Part shown: one piece after another, positions 49,888 to 63,900 of the stretch | How positions within the stretch are numbered: the first letter of the stretch is position 1 | Layout of the letters: each line of letters starts with the position of its first letter | Assembly: GCF_051401765.1 (NCBI RefSeq) | Contig: NW_027480480.1 | Span: forward strand, 744,001 to 808,000 | Reading direction: 5' to 3' | Length of the DNA: 64,000 nt | Source of the DNA: Calliopsis andreniformis | Lineage: Eukaryota > Arthropoda > Insecta > Hymenoptera > Andrenidae | The notes under the pieces: generated by a model | What the model saw: the letters and a program-made list of their open reading frames with translations, nothing else | Databases searched by the model: none | Told to the model about the DNA's origin: nothing | Translations under genes and position numbers: made by a program

Positions 49888-51990
49888 GAGGTTTGAGGAC
49901 TGAGGATTGAGTATTGAGGATTGAGGATTGAGGATTGAGGATTGAGGATTGAGGATTGAGGACTGAAGATTGAATATAGATGGTTGAAGATAGAGGATTG
50001 AGGATTGATGGTTGTGGATTGAGGACGAGGACTGAGGGTTGAGTATTGATGTTTGAGCTCTGAGAACTGAGGAATGAGGATTGAGAATTGAGGATTGAGG
50101 ATTGAGGATTGAGGATTGAAGATTGATTATTGAGGATTGAAGATTGAGCATTGAGGGTTGAGGATTGAGTATCGAGGATTGAAGATTGAGTATTGGGGGT
50201 TGAGGGTTGACGACTGCGGATTGAGTATTGAGGATTGAGAATTGAGGATTGATTATTGAAGATTGAGTATTGAGGATTGAAGATTGAGGATGGAGGATTG
50301 AGGATTGAGGATAGAGGATGAGGGCTGAGGGTTGAGGCTTGAGGTTTGAGGACTGAGGACTGAGGACTGAGAATTGAGAATTTAGGATTGAGGATTGAGG
50401 ATTGAAGATTGAGGATTGGGTATTGATGATTGAAGAATGATGATTGAGGATTGAGTATTGAGGATTGAGGATTGAGGATTGAAGGTTGAGGATTGAGGAC
50501 TGAGGGTTGAGGATTGAAGATTGAGGATTGGGGATTGAGGATTGACGATTGAGGATTGAGTATTGAGGATTGAGAATTGAGGATTGATTATTGAAGATTG
50601 ATTATTGAGGATTGAAGATTGAGGATTGAGGATTGAGGATTGAGGATAGAGGATGAGGGCTGAGGGTTGAGGATTGAGGTTTGAGGACTGTGGACTGAGG
50701 ATTGAGGATTGAGAATTGAGGATTGAGGATTGCGGATTGAAGATTGAGGATTGGGTATTGAGGATTGAAGAATGAAGATTGAGGATTGAGGATTGAGGAT
50801 TGAGGATTGAAGACTGACGATTGAGGATTGATGATTGAGGATTGGGTATTGAGGATTGAAGAATGAGGATTGAGGATTGAGGATGGAGGATTGAAGATTG
50901 AAGATTGAGTATTGAGGATTGAAGATTGATGATTGAGGATTGAGTATTGAGGATTGAGTGTTGAGTGTTGAGGTTTGTGTATTGAATCCTGAGAATTCAG
51001 GATACGCTATTGAGTATTGAGAATTGAGGATTGATGGTTGTGTATTGAGGATTGAGGATTGAGGATTGAGGATTGAGTATTGAGGATTGAGGATTGAGGA
51101 TTGAAGATTGAATTTTGATGATTGAAGGTTGATGATCGAGGATTGAGGGTTGTGGATTGAGGACGGGGACTGAGGGTTGAGTGTTGATGTTTGAGGTCTG
51201 AGAATTGAGGATTGAGGATTGAGAATTGAGGATTGAGGATTGAGGATTGAAGGTTGAGGATTGGGTGTTGAGGATTGAAGAATGAGGATTGAGGATTGAG
51301 GATTGAGGATTGAGGATTGAGGATTGAGGATTGAAGGTTGAGTATTAAGGATTGAAGATTGAGGATTGAGGTCTGAGGATTGAGGATTGAGAATTGAAGA
51401 TTGAGGATTGGGTGTTGAGGATTGATGAATGAGGGTTGAGGGTTGAGGATTGAGGATTGAGTATTGAAGATTGAGGATTGGGTATTGAGGATTGAAGAAT
51501 GAGGATTGAGGATTGAGGATTGAGGATTGAGTATTGCAGATTGAGTATTGAGGATTGAAGTTTGAGGGTTGAGCATTGAGGATACAGGATTGAGCATTGA
51601 GGGTTGAGGATTGAGGATTGAGGATTGAGGATTGAAGATTGAGTATTGAGGATTGAAGATTGAGGATTGAGGATTGAGTATTGAGAATTGAGGGCTGATA
51701 GTTGAGTATAGAGGACTGAAGATTGAGGATTGAAGATTGAGTATTGAGGATTCAGACTTGAGGTTTGAGGACTGAGGATTGAGGATTGAAGATTGAGTAT
51801 TGAGGATTGAAGGTTGAGGATTGAGGATTGAGGATTGAGGATTGAAGATTGAGTATTGAGGATTGAAAATTCAGTATTGAGGATTGAGGATTCAGGATTG
51901 AGGATTGAGGATTGAGGATTGAGTATTCAGGATTGAAGATTGAGGACTGAGAATTGAGGATTGAGTATTGAGGATTGAAGATTGAGGATT
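49888..51990 (+). repeat. Junction segment before the right B' units
   Basis: This matches 4,301-6,403 at the super-repeat offset. It carries the C site at 50,988-51,001 with the GAATTC variant and two copies of the GAGGAT/GAGGGCT word. Substitutions against the left copy were seen near 50,107 and 50,317. No gene is visible. Confidence 0.85.
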
Positions 51991-54900
51991 GGGGACAGAG
52001 TGTTGAGGGTTGAGTGATGAGAATTGATGTTTGTGGATAGAAATTTGAAGATTGCAGGCTGAGTATTGAGGATTGAAAACTGTGAATTGATGATATTCTA
52101 TTGAGGATTGAGGATTGACATCTGACTGTTCAGGTCTGAGATCTGAAGATTGAGGATTCAGGATTGAGGATTCAGGATTGAGGTTTGATGACTGAGGGTT
52201 GAGGATTGAGGATTGAGGCATGAGGATTGAGGATTGAGGATTGAAGATTGAGGATTGTGGATTGAGGATGAAGGCTGAGGGTTGAGAATTGAGGTTTGAG
52301 GTCTGAGGACTGAGGACTGAGGATTGAGAATTGAGGATTGAGGGTTGAATATTGAAGATTGAGGATTGGGTATTGAGGATTGAAGAATGAGGATTGAGGA
52401 ATGAGGATTGAGGATTTAGGATTGCAGATTGAGTATTGAGGATTGAATCCTGACGATTGAGGATTGAGGATTGAGGATTGAGGATTGAGGATGGAGGATT
52501 GAAGATTGAGTATTGAGGATTGAAGATTGAGGATTGAGAATTGAGGATTGAGGATTGAGGTTTGAGTGTTGATGTTTGTGTATTGAATCCTGAGAGTTCA
52601 GGGTATTCTATTGAGTATTGAGAATTGAGGATTGATGGTTGAGTATTGAGGATTGAGGATTGAGGTTTGAGGATTGTGTATTGAGGATTGAGGATTGAGG
52701 ATTGAAGACTGAATATTGATGATTGAAGATTGAGGATCGAGGATTGAGGGGTGTGGATTGAGGACGAGGACTGAGGGTTGAGTAATGATGTTTGAGGTCT
52801 GAGGATTGAGGATTGAAGGTCGAGAATTGAGGATTGAGTATTGACGATTGAAGATTGAGGATTGAGGATTGATGATTGAGGATTGAGGATGAGGGCTGAG
52901 GGTTGAGGATTGATGGTTGAGGATTGAAGATTGAGTATTGAGGATTGAAGGTTGAGGATTGAGGATTGAGGATTGAGGATTGAGGATTGAGGATTGTAGG
53001 TTGAATATTGATGATTGAAGATTGAGGATTGAGGATTGAGGTTTGTGGATTGAGGACGAGGACTGAGGGTTGAATATTGATGTTTGCGGTCTGAGGATTG
53101 AGGATTGAGGATTGAGGATTGAGAATTGAGGATTCAGGATTGAGGATTGAGGATTGAAGATTGAGGATTGAGGATTGAGCATCGAGGATTGAGGATTGAG
53201 TATCGAGGATTGAAGATTGAGTATTGGGGGTTGAAGGTTGACGACTGAGGATTGAGTATTGAGGATTGAGAATTGAGGATTGATTATTGAAGATTGAGTA
53301 TTGAGGATTGAAGATTGAGGAATGAGGATTGAGGATTGAGGATTGAGGATGAGGGCTGAGGGTTGAGGCTTGAGGTTTGAGGACTGAGGACTGAGGACTG
53401 AGATTTGAGAATTTAGGATTGAGGATTGAGGATTGAAGATTGAGGATTGGGTATTGAGGATTGAAGAATGATGATTGAGGATTGAGTATTGAGGATTGAG
53501 GATTGAGGATTGAAGGTTGAGGATTGAAGAATGAAGATTGAGGATTGAGGATTGAGTATTGAGGATTGAAGACTGACGATTGAGGATTGATTATTGAGGA
53601 TTGGGTATTGAGGATTGAAGAATGAGGATTGAGGATTGAGGATGGAGGATTGAAGATTGAAGATTGAGTATTGAGGATTGAAGATTGATGATTGAGGATT
53701 GAGTATTGAGGATTGAGTGTTGAGTGTTGAGGTTTGAGTATTGAATCCTGAGAATTCAGGATACTCTATTGAGTATTGAGAATTGAGGATTGATGGTTGT
53801 GTATTGAGGATTGAGGATACAGGATTGAGCATTGAGGGTTGAGGATTGAGGATTGAGGATTGAAGGTTGAGTATTGAGGATTGAAGATTGAAGATTGAGG
53901 ATTGAGGATTGAGTATTGAGAATTGAGGGCTGATAGTTGAGTATAGAGGACTGAAGATTGAGGATTGAAGATTGAGTATTGAGGATTCAGAATTGAGGTT
54001 TGAGGACAGAGGATTGAGTATTGAGGATTGAGGATTGAGGATTGAGGATTGAGGATTGAGGATTGAGGACTGACGATTGAATATAGATGATTGAAGATTG
54101 AGGATTGAGGATTGATGGTTGTGGATTGAGGACGAGGACTGAGGGTTGAGTATTGATGTTTGAGTTCTGAGAACTGAGGAATGAGGATTGAGAATTGAGG
54201 ATTGAGGATTGAGGATTGAGGATTGAAGATTGATTATTGAGGATTGAAGATTGAGCATTGAGGATTGAGGATTGAGTATCGAGGATTGAAGATTGAGTAT
54301 TGGGGGTTGAGGGTTGACGACTGAGGATTGAGTATTGAGGATTGAAGCTTGAGGATTGGGTGCTGAGGATTGAAGAATGAGGATTGAGGATTGAGGATTG
54401 AGGATTGAGGATTGAGGATTGAGGATTGAAGGTTGAGTATTAAGGATTGAAGATTGAGGATTGAGGTCTGAGGATTGAGGATTGAGAATTGAAGATTGAG
54501 GATTGGGTGTTGAGGATTGAAGAATGAGGGTTGAGGATTGAGGATTGAGGATTGAGTATTCAAGATTGAGGATTGGGTATTGAGGATTGAAGAATGAGGA
54601 TTGAGGATTGAGGATTGAGGATTGAGTATTGCAGATTGAGTATTGAGGATTGAAGTTTGAGGGTTGAGCATTGAGGATACAGGATTGAGCATTGAGGGTT
54701 GAGGATTGAGGATTGAGGATTGAGGATTGAAGATTGAGTATTGAGGATTGAAGATTGAGGATTGAGGATTGAGTATTGAGAATTGAGGGCTGATAGTTGA
54801 GTATAGAGGACTGAAGATTGAGGATTGAAGATTGAGTATTGAGGATTCAGAGTTGAGGTTTGAGGACTGAGGATTGAGGATTGAAGATTGAGTATTGAGG

Positions 54901-57900
54901 ATTGAAGGTTGAGGATTGAGGATTGAGGATTGAGGATTGAAGATTGAGTATTGAGGATTGAAAATTCAGTATTGAGGATTGAGGATTCAGGATTGAGGAT
55001 TGAGGATTGAGGATTGAGTATTCAGGATTGAAGATTGAGGACTGAGAATTGAGGATTGAGTATTGAGGATTGAAGATTGAGGATTGGGGACAGAGTGTTG
55101 AGGGTTGAGTGATGAGAATTGATGTTTGTGGATAGAAATTTGAAGATTGCAGGCTGAGTATTGAGGATTGAAAACTGTGAATTGATGATATTCTATTGAG
55201 GATTGAGGATTGACATCTGACTGTTCAGGTCTGAGATCTGAAGATTGAGGATTCAGGATTGAGGATTCAGGATTGAGGTTTGATGACTGAGGGTTGAGGA
55301 TTGAGGATTGAGGCATGAGGATTGAGGATTGAGGATTGAAGATTGAGGATTGTGGATTGAGGATGAAGGCTGAGGGTTGAGGATTGATGTTTGAGGTCTG
55401 AGGACTGAGGACTGAGGATTGAGAATTGAGGATTGAGGGTTGAATATTGAAGATTGAGGATTGGGTATTGAGGATTGAAGAATGAGGATTGAGGAATGAG
55501 GATTGAGGATTTAGGATTGCAGATTGAGTATTGAGGATTGAATCCTGACGATTGAGGATTGAGGATTGAGGATTGAGGATTGAGGATGGAGGATTGAAGA
55601 TTGAGTATTGAGGATTGAAGATTGAGGATTGAGAATTGAGGATTGAGGATTGAGGTTTGAGTGTTGATGTTTGTGTATTGAATCCTGAGAGTTCAGGGTA
55701 TTCTATTGAGTATTGAGAATTGAGGATTGATGGTTGAGTATTGAGGATTGAGGATTGAGGTTTGAGGATTGTGTATTGAGGATTGAGGATTGAGGATTGA
55801 AGACTGAATATTGATGATTGAAGATTGAGGATCGAGGATTGAGGGGTGTGGATTGAGGACGAGGACTGAGGGTTGAGTATTGATGTTTGAGGTCTGAGGA
55901 TTGAGGATTGAAGGTCGAGAATTGAGGATTGAGGATTGACGATTGAAGATTGAGGATTGAGGATTGATGATTGAGGATTGAGGATGAGGGCTGAGGGTTG
56001 AGGATTGATGGTTGAGGATTGAAGATTGAGTATTGAGGATTGAAGGTTGAGGATTGAGGATTGAGGATTGAGGATTGAGGATTGAGGATTGTAGGTTGAA
56101 TATTGATGATTGAAGATTGAGGATTGAGGATTGAGGATTGAGGTTTGTGGATTGAGGACGAGGACTGAGGGTTGAATATTGATGTTTGCGGTCTGAGGAT
56201 TGAGGATTGAGGATTGAGGATTGAGAATTGAGGATTCAGGATTGAGGATTGAGGATTGAAGATTGAGGATTGAGGATTGAGCATTGAGGATTGAGGATTG
56301 AGTATCGAGGATTGAAGATTGAGTATTGGGGGTTGAAGGTTGACGACTGAGGATTGAGTATTGAGGATTGAGAATTGAGGATTGATTATTGAAGATTGAG
56401 TATTGAGGATTGAAGATTGAGGAGTGAGGATTGAGGATTGAGGATTGAGGATGAGGGCTGAGGGTTGAGGCTTGAGGTTTGAGGACTGAGGACTGAGGAC
56501 TGAGAATTGAGAATTTAGGATTGAGGATTGAGGATTGAAGATTGAGGATTGGGTATTGAGGATTGAAGAATGATGATTGAGGATTGAGTATTGAGGATTG
56601 AGGATTGAGGATTGAAGGTTGAGGATTGAAGAATGAAGATTGAGGATTGAGGATTGAGTATTGAGGATTGAAGACTGACGATTGAGGATTGATGATTGAG
56701 GATTGGGTATTGAGGATTGAAGAATGAGGATTGAGGATTGAGGATGGAGGATTGAAGATTGAAGATTGAGTATTGAGGATTGAAGATTGATGATTGAGGA
56801 TTGAGTATTGAGGATTGAGTGTTGAGTGTTGAGGTTTGAGTATTGAATCCTGAGAATTCAGGATACTCTATTGAGTATTGAGAATTGAGGATTGATGGTT
56901 GTGTATTGAGGATTGAGGATACAGGATTGAGCATTGAGGGTTGAGGATTGAGGATTGAGGATTGAAGATTGAGTATTGAGGATTGAAGATTGAGGATTGA
57001 GGATTGAGTATTGAGAATTGAGGGCTGATAGTTGAGTATAGAGGACTGAAGATTGAGGATTGAAGATTGAGTATTGAGGATTCAGAATTGAGGTTTGAGG
57101 ACAGAGGATTGAGTATTGAGGATTGAGGATTGAGGATTGAGGATTGAGGATTGAGGATTGAGGACTGAAGATTGAATATAGATGATTGAAGATTGAGGTT
57201 TGAGGATTGATGGTTGTGGATTGAGGACGAGGACTGAGGGTTGAGTATTGATGTTTGAGTTCTGAGAACTGAGGAATGAGGATTGAGAATTGAGGATTGA
57301 GGATTGAGGATTGAGGATTGAAGATTGATTATTGAGGATTGAAGATTGAGCATTGAGGATTGAGGATTGAGTATCGAGGATTGAAGATTGAGTATTGGGG
57401 GTTGAGGGTTGACGACTGAGGATTGAGTATTGAGGATTGAAGCTTGAGGATTGGGTGCTGAGGATTGAAGAATGAGGATTGAGGATTGAGGATTGAGGAT
57501 TGAGGATTGAGGATTGAGGATTGAAGGTTGAGTATTAAGGATTGAAGATTGAGGATTGGGTATTGAGGATTGAAGAATGAGGATTGAGGATTGAGGATTG
57601 AGGATTGAGTATTGCAGATTGAGTATTGAGGATTGAAGTTTGAGGGTTGAGCATTGAGGATACAGGATTGAGCATTGAGGGTTGAGGATTGAGGATTGAG
57701 GATTGAAGATTGAGTATTGAGGATTGAAGATTGAGGATTGAGGATTGACTATTGAGAATTGAGGGCTGATAGTTGAGTATAGAGGACTGAAGATTGAGGA
57801 TTGAAGATTGAGTATTGAGGATTCAGAATTGAGGTTTGAGGACTGAGGATTGAGGATTGAAGATTCAGTATTGAGGATTGAAGGTTGAGGATTGAGGATT

Positions 57901-60900
57901 GAGGATTGAGGATTGAAGATTGAGTATTGAGGATTGAAAATTCAGTATTGAGGATTGAGGATTCAGGATTGAGGATTGAGGATTGAGGATTGAGTATTCA
58001 GGATTGAAGATTGAGGACTGAGAATTGAGGATTGAGTATTGAGGATTGAAGATTGAGGATTGGGGACAGAGTGTTGAGGGTTGAGTGATGAGAATTGATG
58101 TTTGTGGATAGAAATTTGAAGATTGCAGGCTGAGTATTGAGGATTGAAAACTGTGAATTGATGATATTCTATTGAGGATTGAGGATTGACATCTGACTGT
58201 TCAGGTCTGAGATCTGAAGATTGAGGATTCAGGATTGAGGATTCAGGATTGAGGTTTGATGACTGAGGGTTGAGGATTGAGGATTGAGGCATGAGGATTG
58301 AGGATTGAGGATTGAAGATTGAGGATTGTGGATTGAGGATGAAGGCTGAGGGTTGAGGATTGATGTTTGAGGTCTGAGGACTGAGGACTGAGGATTGAGA
58401 ATTGAGGATTGAGGGTTGAATATTGAAGATTGAGGATTGGGTATTGAGGATTGAAGAATGAGGATTGAGGAATGAGGATTGAGGATTTAGGATTGCAGAT
58501 TGAGTATTGAGGATTGAATCCTGACGATTGAGGATTGAGGATTGAGGATTGAGGATTGAGGATGGAGGATTGAAGATTGAGTATTGAGGATTGAAGATTG
58601 AGGATTGAGAATTGAGGATTGAGGATTGAGGTTTGAGTGTTGATGTTTGTGTATTGAATCCTGAGAGTTCAGGGTATTCTATTGAGTATTGAGAATTGAG
58701 GATTGATGGTTGAGTATTGAGGATTGAGGATTGAGGTTTGAGGATTGTGTATTGAGGATTGAGGATTGAGGATTGAAGACTGAATATTGATGATTGAAGA
58801 TTGAGGATCGAGGATTGAGGGGTGTGGATTGAGGACGAGGACTGAGGGTTGAGTATTGATGTTTGAGGTCTGAGGATTGAGGATTGAAGGTCGAGAATTG
58901 AGGATTGAGGATTGACGATTGAAGATTGCGGATTGAGGATTGATGATTGAGGATTGAGGATGAGGGCTGAGGGTTGAGGATTGATGGTTGAGGATTGAAG
59001 ATTGAGTATTGAGGATTGAAGGTTGAGGATTGAGGATTGAGGATTGAGGATTGAGGATTGAGGATTGTAGGTTGAATATTGATGATTGAAGATTGAGGAT
59101 TGAGGATTGAGGATTGAGGTTTGTGGATTGAGGACGAGGACTGAGGGTTGAATATTGATGTTTGCGGTCTGAGGATTGAGGATTGAGGATTGAGGATTGA
59201 GAATTGAGGATTCAGGATTGAGGATTGAGGATTGAAGATTGAGGATTGAGGATTGAGCATTGAGGATTGAGGATTGAGTATCGAGGATTGAAGATTGAGT
59301 ATTGGGGGTTGAAGGTTGACGACTGAGGATTGAGTATTGAGGATTGAGAATTGAGGATTGATTATTGAAGATTGAGTATTGAGGATTGAAGATTGAGGAG
59401 TGAGGATTGAGGATTGAGGATTGAGGATGAGGGCTGAGGGTTGAGGCTTGAGGTTTGAGGACTGAGGACTGAGGACTGAGAATTGAGAATTTAGGATTGA
59501 GGATTGAGGATTGAAGATTGAGGATTGGGTATTGAGGATTGAAGAATGATGATTGAGGATTGAGTATTGAGGATTGAGGATTGAGGATTGAAGGTTGAGG
59601 ATTGAAGAATGAAGATTGAGGATTGAGGATTGAGTATTGAGGATTGAAGACTGACGATTGAGGATTGATGATTGAGGATTGGGTATTGAGGATTGAAGAA
59701 TGAGGATTGAGGATTGAGGATGGAGGATTGAAGATTGAAGATTGAGTATTGAGGATTGAAGATTGATGATTGAGGATTGAGTATTGAGGATTGAGTGTTG
59801 AGTGTTGAGGTTTGAGTATTGAATCCTGAGAATTTAGGATACTCTATTGAGTATTGAGAATTGAGGATTGATGGTTGTGTATTGAGGATTGAGGATACAG
59901 GATTGAGCATTGAGGGTTGAGGATTGAGGATTGAGGATTGAAGATTGAGTATTGAGGATTGAAGATTGAGGATTGAGGATTGAGTATTGAGAATTGAGGG
60001 CTGATAGTTGAGTATAGAGGACTGAAGATTGAGGATTGAAGATTGAGTATTGAGGATTCAGAATTGAGGTTTGAGGACAGAGGATTGAGTATTGAGGATT
60101 GAGGATTGAGGATTGAGGATTGAGGATTGAGGATTGAGGACTGAAGATTGAATATAGATGATTGAAGATTGAGGTTTGAGGATTGATGGTTGTGGATTGA
60201 GGACGAGGACTGAGGGTTGAGTATTGATGTTTGAGTTCTGAGAACTGAGGAATGAGGATTGAGAATTGAGGATTGAGGATTGAGGACTGAGGATTGAAGA
60301 TTGATTATTGAGGATTGAAGATTGAGCATTGAGGATTGAGGATTGAGTATCGAGGATTGAAGATTGAGTATTGGGGGTTGAGGGTTGACGACTGAGGATT
60401 GAGTATTGAGGATTGAAGCTTGAGGATTGGGTGCTGAGGATTGAAGAATGAGGATTGAGGATTGAGGATTGAGGATTGAGGATTGAGGATTGAGGATTGA
60501 AGGTTGAGTATTAAGGATTGAAGATTGAGGATTGAGGTCTGAGGATTGAGGATTGAGAATTGAAGATTGAGGATTGGGTGTTGAGGATTGAAGAATGAGG
60601 GTTGAGGATTGAGGATTGAGGATTGAGTATTCAAGATTGAGGATTGGGTATTGAGGATTGAAGAATGAGGATTGAGGATTGAGGATTGAGGATTGAGTAT
60701 TGCAGATTGAGTATTGAGGATTGAAGTTTGAGGGTTGAGCATTGAGGATACAGGATTGAGCATTGAGGGTTGAGGATTGAGGATTGAGGATTGAAGATTG
60801 AGTATTGAGGATTGAAGATTGAGGATTGAGGATTGACTATTGAGAATTGAGGGCTGATAGTTGAGTATAGAGGACTGAAGATTGAGGATTGAAGATTGAG

Positions 60901-63900
60901 TATTGAGGATTCAGAATTGAGGTTTGAGGACTGAGGATTGAGGATTGAAGATTCAGTATTGAGGATTGAAGGTTGAGGATTGAGGATTGAGGATTGAGGA
61001 TTGAAGATTGAGTATTGAGGATTGAAAATTCAGTATTGAGGATTGAGGATTCAGGATTGAGGATTGAGGATTGAGGATTGAGTATTCAGGATTGAAGATT
61101 GAGGATTGAGAATTGAGGATTGAGTATTGAGGATTGAAGATTGAGGATTGGGGACAGAGTGTTGAGGGTTGAGTGATGAGAATTGATGTTTGTGGATAGA
61201 AATTTGAAGATTGCAGGCTGAGTATTGAGTATTGAAAACTGTGAATTGATGATATTCTATTGAGGATTGAGGATTGACATCTGACTGTTCAGGTCTGAGA
61301 TCTGAAGATTGAGGATTCTGGATTGAGGATTCAGGATTGAGGTTTGATGACTGAGGGTTGAGGATTGAGGATTGAGGCATGAGGATTGAGGATTGAGGAT
61401 TGAAGATTGAGGATTGTGGATTGAGGATGAAGGCTGAGGGTTGAGGATTGAGGTTTGAGGTCTGAGGACTGAGGACTGAGGATTGAGAATTGAGGATTGA
61501 GGGTTGAATATTGAAGATTGAGGATTGGGTATTGAGGATTGAAGAATGAGGATTGAGGAATGAGGATTGAGGATTTAGGATTGCAGATTGAGTATTGAGG
61601 ATTGAATCCTGACGATTGAGGATTGAGGATTGAGGATTGAGGATTGAGGATGGAGGATTGAAGATTGAGTATTGAGGATTGAAGATTGAGGATTGAGAAT
61701 TGAGGATTGAGGATTGAGGTTTGAGTGTTGATGTTTGTGTATTGAATCCTGAGAGTTCAGGGTATTCTATTGAGTATTGAGAATTGAGGATTGATGGTTG
61801 AGTATTGAGGATTGAGGATTGAGGTTTGAGGATTGTGTATTGAGGATTGAGGATTGAGGATTGAAGACTGAATATTGATGATTGAAGATTGAGGATCGAG
61901 GATTGAGGGGTGTGGATTGAGGACGAGGACTGAGGGTTGAGTATTGATGTTTGAGGTCTGAGGATTGAGGATTGAAGGTCGAGAATTGAGGATTGAGGAT
62001 TGACGATTGAAGATTGAGGATTGAGGATTGATGATTGAGGATTGAGGATGAGGGCTGAGGGTTGAGGATTGATGGTTGAGGATTGAAGATTGAGTATTGA
62101 GGATTGAAGGTTGAGGATTGAGGATTGAGGATTGAGGATTGAGGATTGAGGATTGTAGGTTGAATATTGATGATTGAAGATTGAGGATTGAGGATTGAGG
62201 TTTGTGGATTGAGGACGAGGACTGAGGGTTGAATATTGATGTTTGCGGTCTGAGGATTGAGGATTGAGGATTGAGGATTGAGAATTGAGGATTCAGGATT
62301 GAGGATTGAGGATTGAAGATTGAGGATTGAGGATTGAGCATTGAGGATTGAGGATTGAGTATCGAGGATTGAAGATTGAGTATTGGGGGTTGAAGGTTGA
62401 CGACTGAGGATTGAGTATTGAGGATTGAGAATTGAGGATTGATTATTGAAGATTGAGTATTGAGGATTGAAGATTGAGGATTGAGGATTGAGGATTGAGG
62501 ATTGAGGATGAGGGCTGAGGGTTGAGGCTTGAGGTTTGAGGACTGAGGACTGAGGACTGAGAATTGAGAATTTAGGATTGAGGATTGAGGATTGAAGATT
62601 GAGGATTGGGTATTGAGGATTGAAGAATGATGATTGAGGATTGAGTATTGAGGATTGAGGATTGAGGATTGAAGGTTGAGGATTGAAGAATGAAGATTGA
62701 GGATTGAGGATTGAGTATTGAGGATTGAAGACTGACGATTGAGGATTGATGATTGAGGATTGGGTATTGAGGATTGAAGATTGAGGATTGAGGATGGAGG
62801 ATTGAAGATTGAAGATTGAGTATTGAGGATTGAAGATTGATGATTGAGGATTGAGTATTGAGGATTGAGTGTTGAGTGTTGAGGTTTGAGTATTGAATCC
62901 TGAGAATTCAGGATACTCTATTGAGTATTGAGAATTGAGGATTGATGGTTGTGTATTGAGGATTGAGGATACAGGATTGAGCATTGAGGGTTGAGGATTG
63001 AGGATTGAGGATTGAAGATTGAGTATTGAGGATTGAAGATTGAGGATTGAGGATTGAGTATTGAGAATTGAGGGCTGATAGTTGAGTATAGAGGACTGAA
63101 GATTGAGGATTGAAGATTGAGTATTGAGGATTCAGAATTGAGGTTTGAGGACAGAGGATTGAGTATTGAGGATTGAGGATTGAGGATTGAGGATTGAGGA
63201 TTGAGGATTGAGGACTGAAGATTGAATATAGATGATTGAAGATTGAGGATTGAGGATTGATGGTAGTGGATTGAGGACGAGGACTGAGGGTTGAGTATTG
63301 ATGTTTGAGGTCTGAGGATTGAGGATTGAAGGTCGAGAATTGAGGATTGAGGATTGACGATTGAAGATTGAGGATTGAGGATTGATGATTGAGGATTGAG
63401 GATGAGGGCTGAGGGTTGAGGATTGATGGTTGAGGATTGAAGATTGAGTATTGAGGATTGAAGGTTGAGGATTGAGGATTGAGGATTGAGGATTGAGGAT
63501 TGAGGATTGTAGGTTGAATATTGATGATTGAAGATTGAGGATTGAGGATTGAGGTTTGTGGATTGAGGACGAGGACTGAGGGTTGAATATTGATGTTTGC
63601 GGTCTGAGGATTGAGGATTGAGGATTGAGGATTGAGAATTGAGGATTCAGGATTGAGGATTGAGGATTGAAGATTGAGGATTGAGGATTGAGCATTGAGG
63701 ATTGAGGATTGAGTATCGAGGATTGAAGATTGAGTATTGGGGGTTGAAGGTTGACGACTGAGGATTGAGTATTGAGGATTGAGAATTGAGGATTGATTAT
63801 TGAAGATTGAGTATTGAGGATTGAAGATTGAGGATTGAGGATTGAGGATTGAGGATTGAGGATGAGGGCTGAGGGTTGAGGCTTGAGGTTTGAGGACTGA

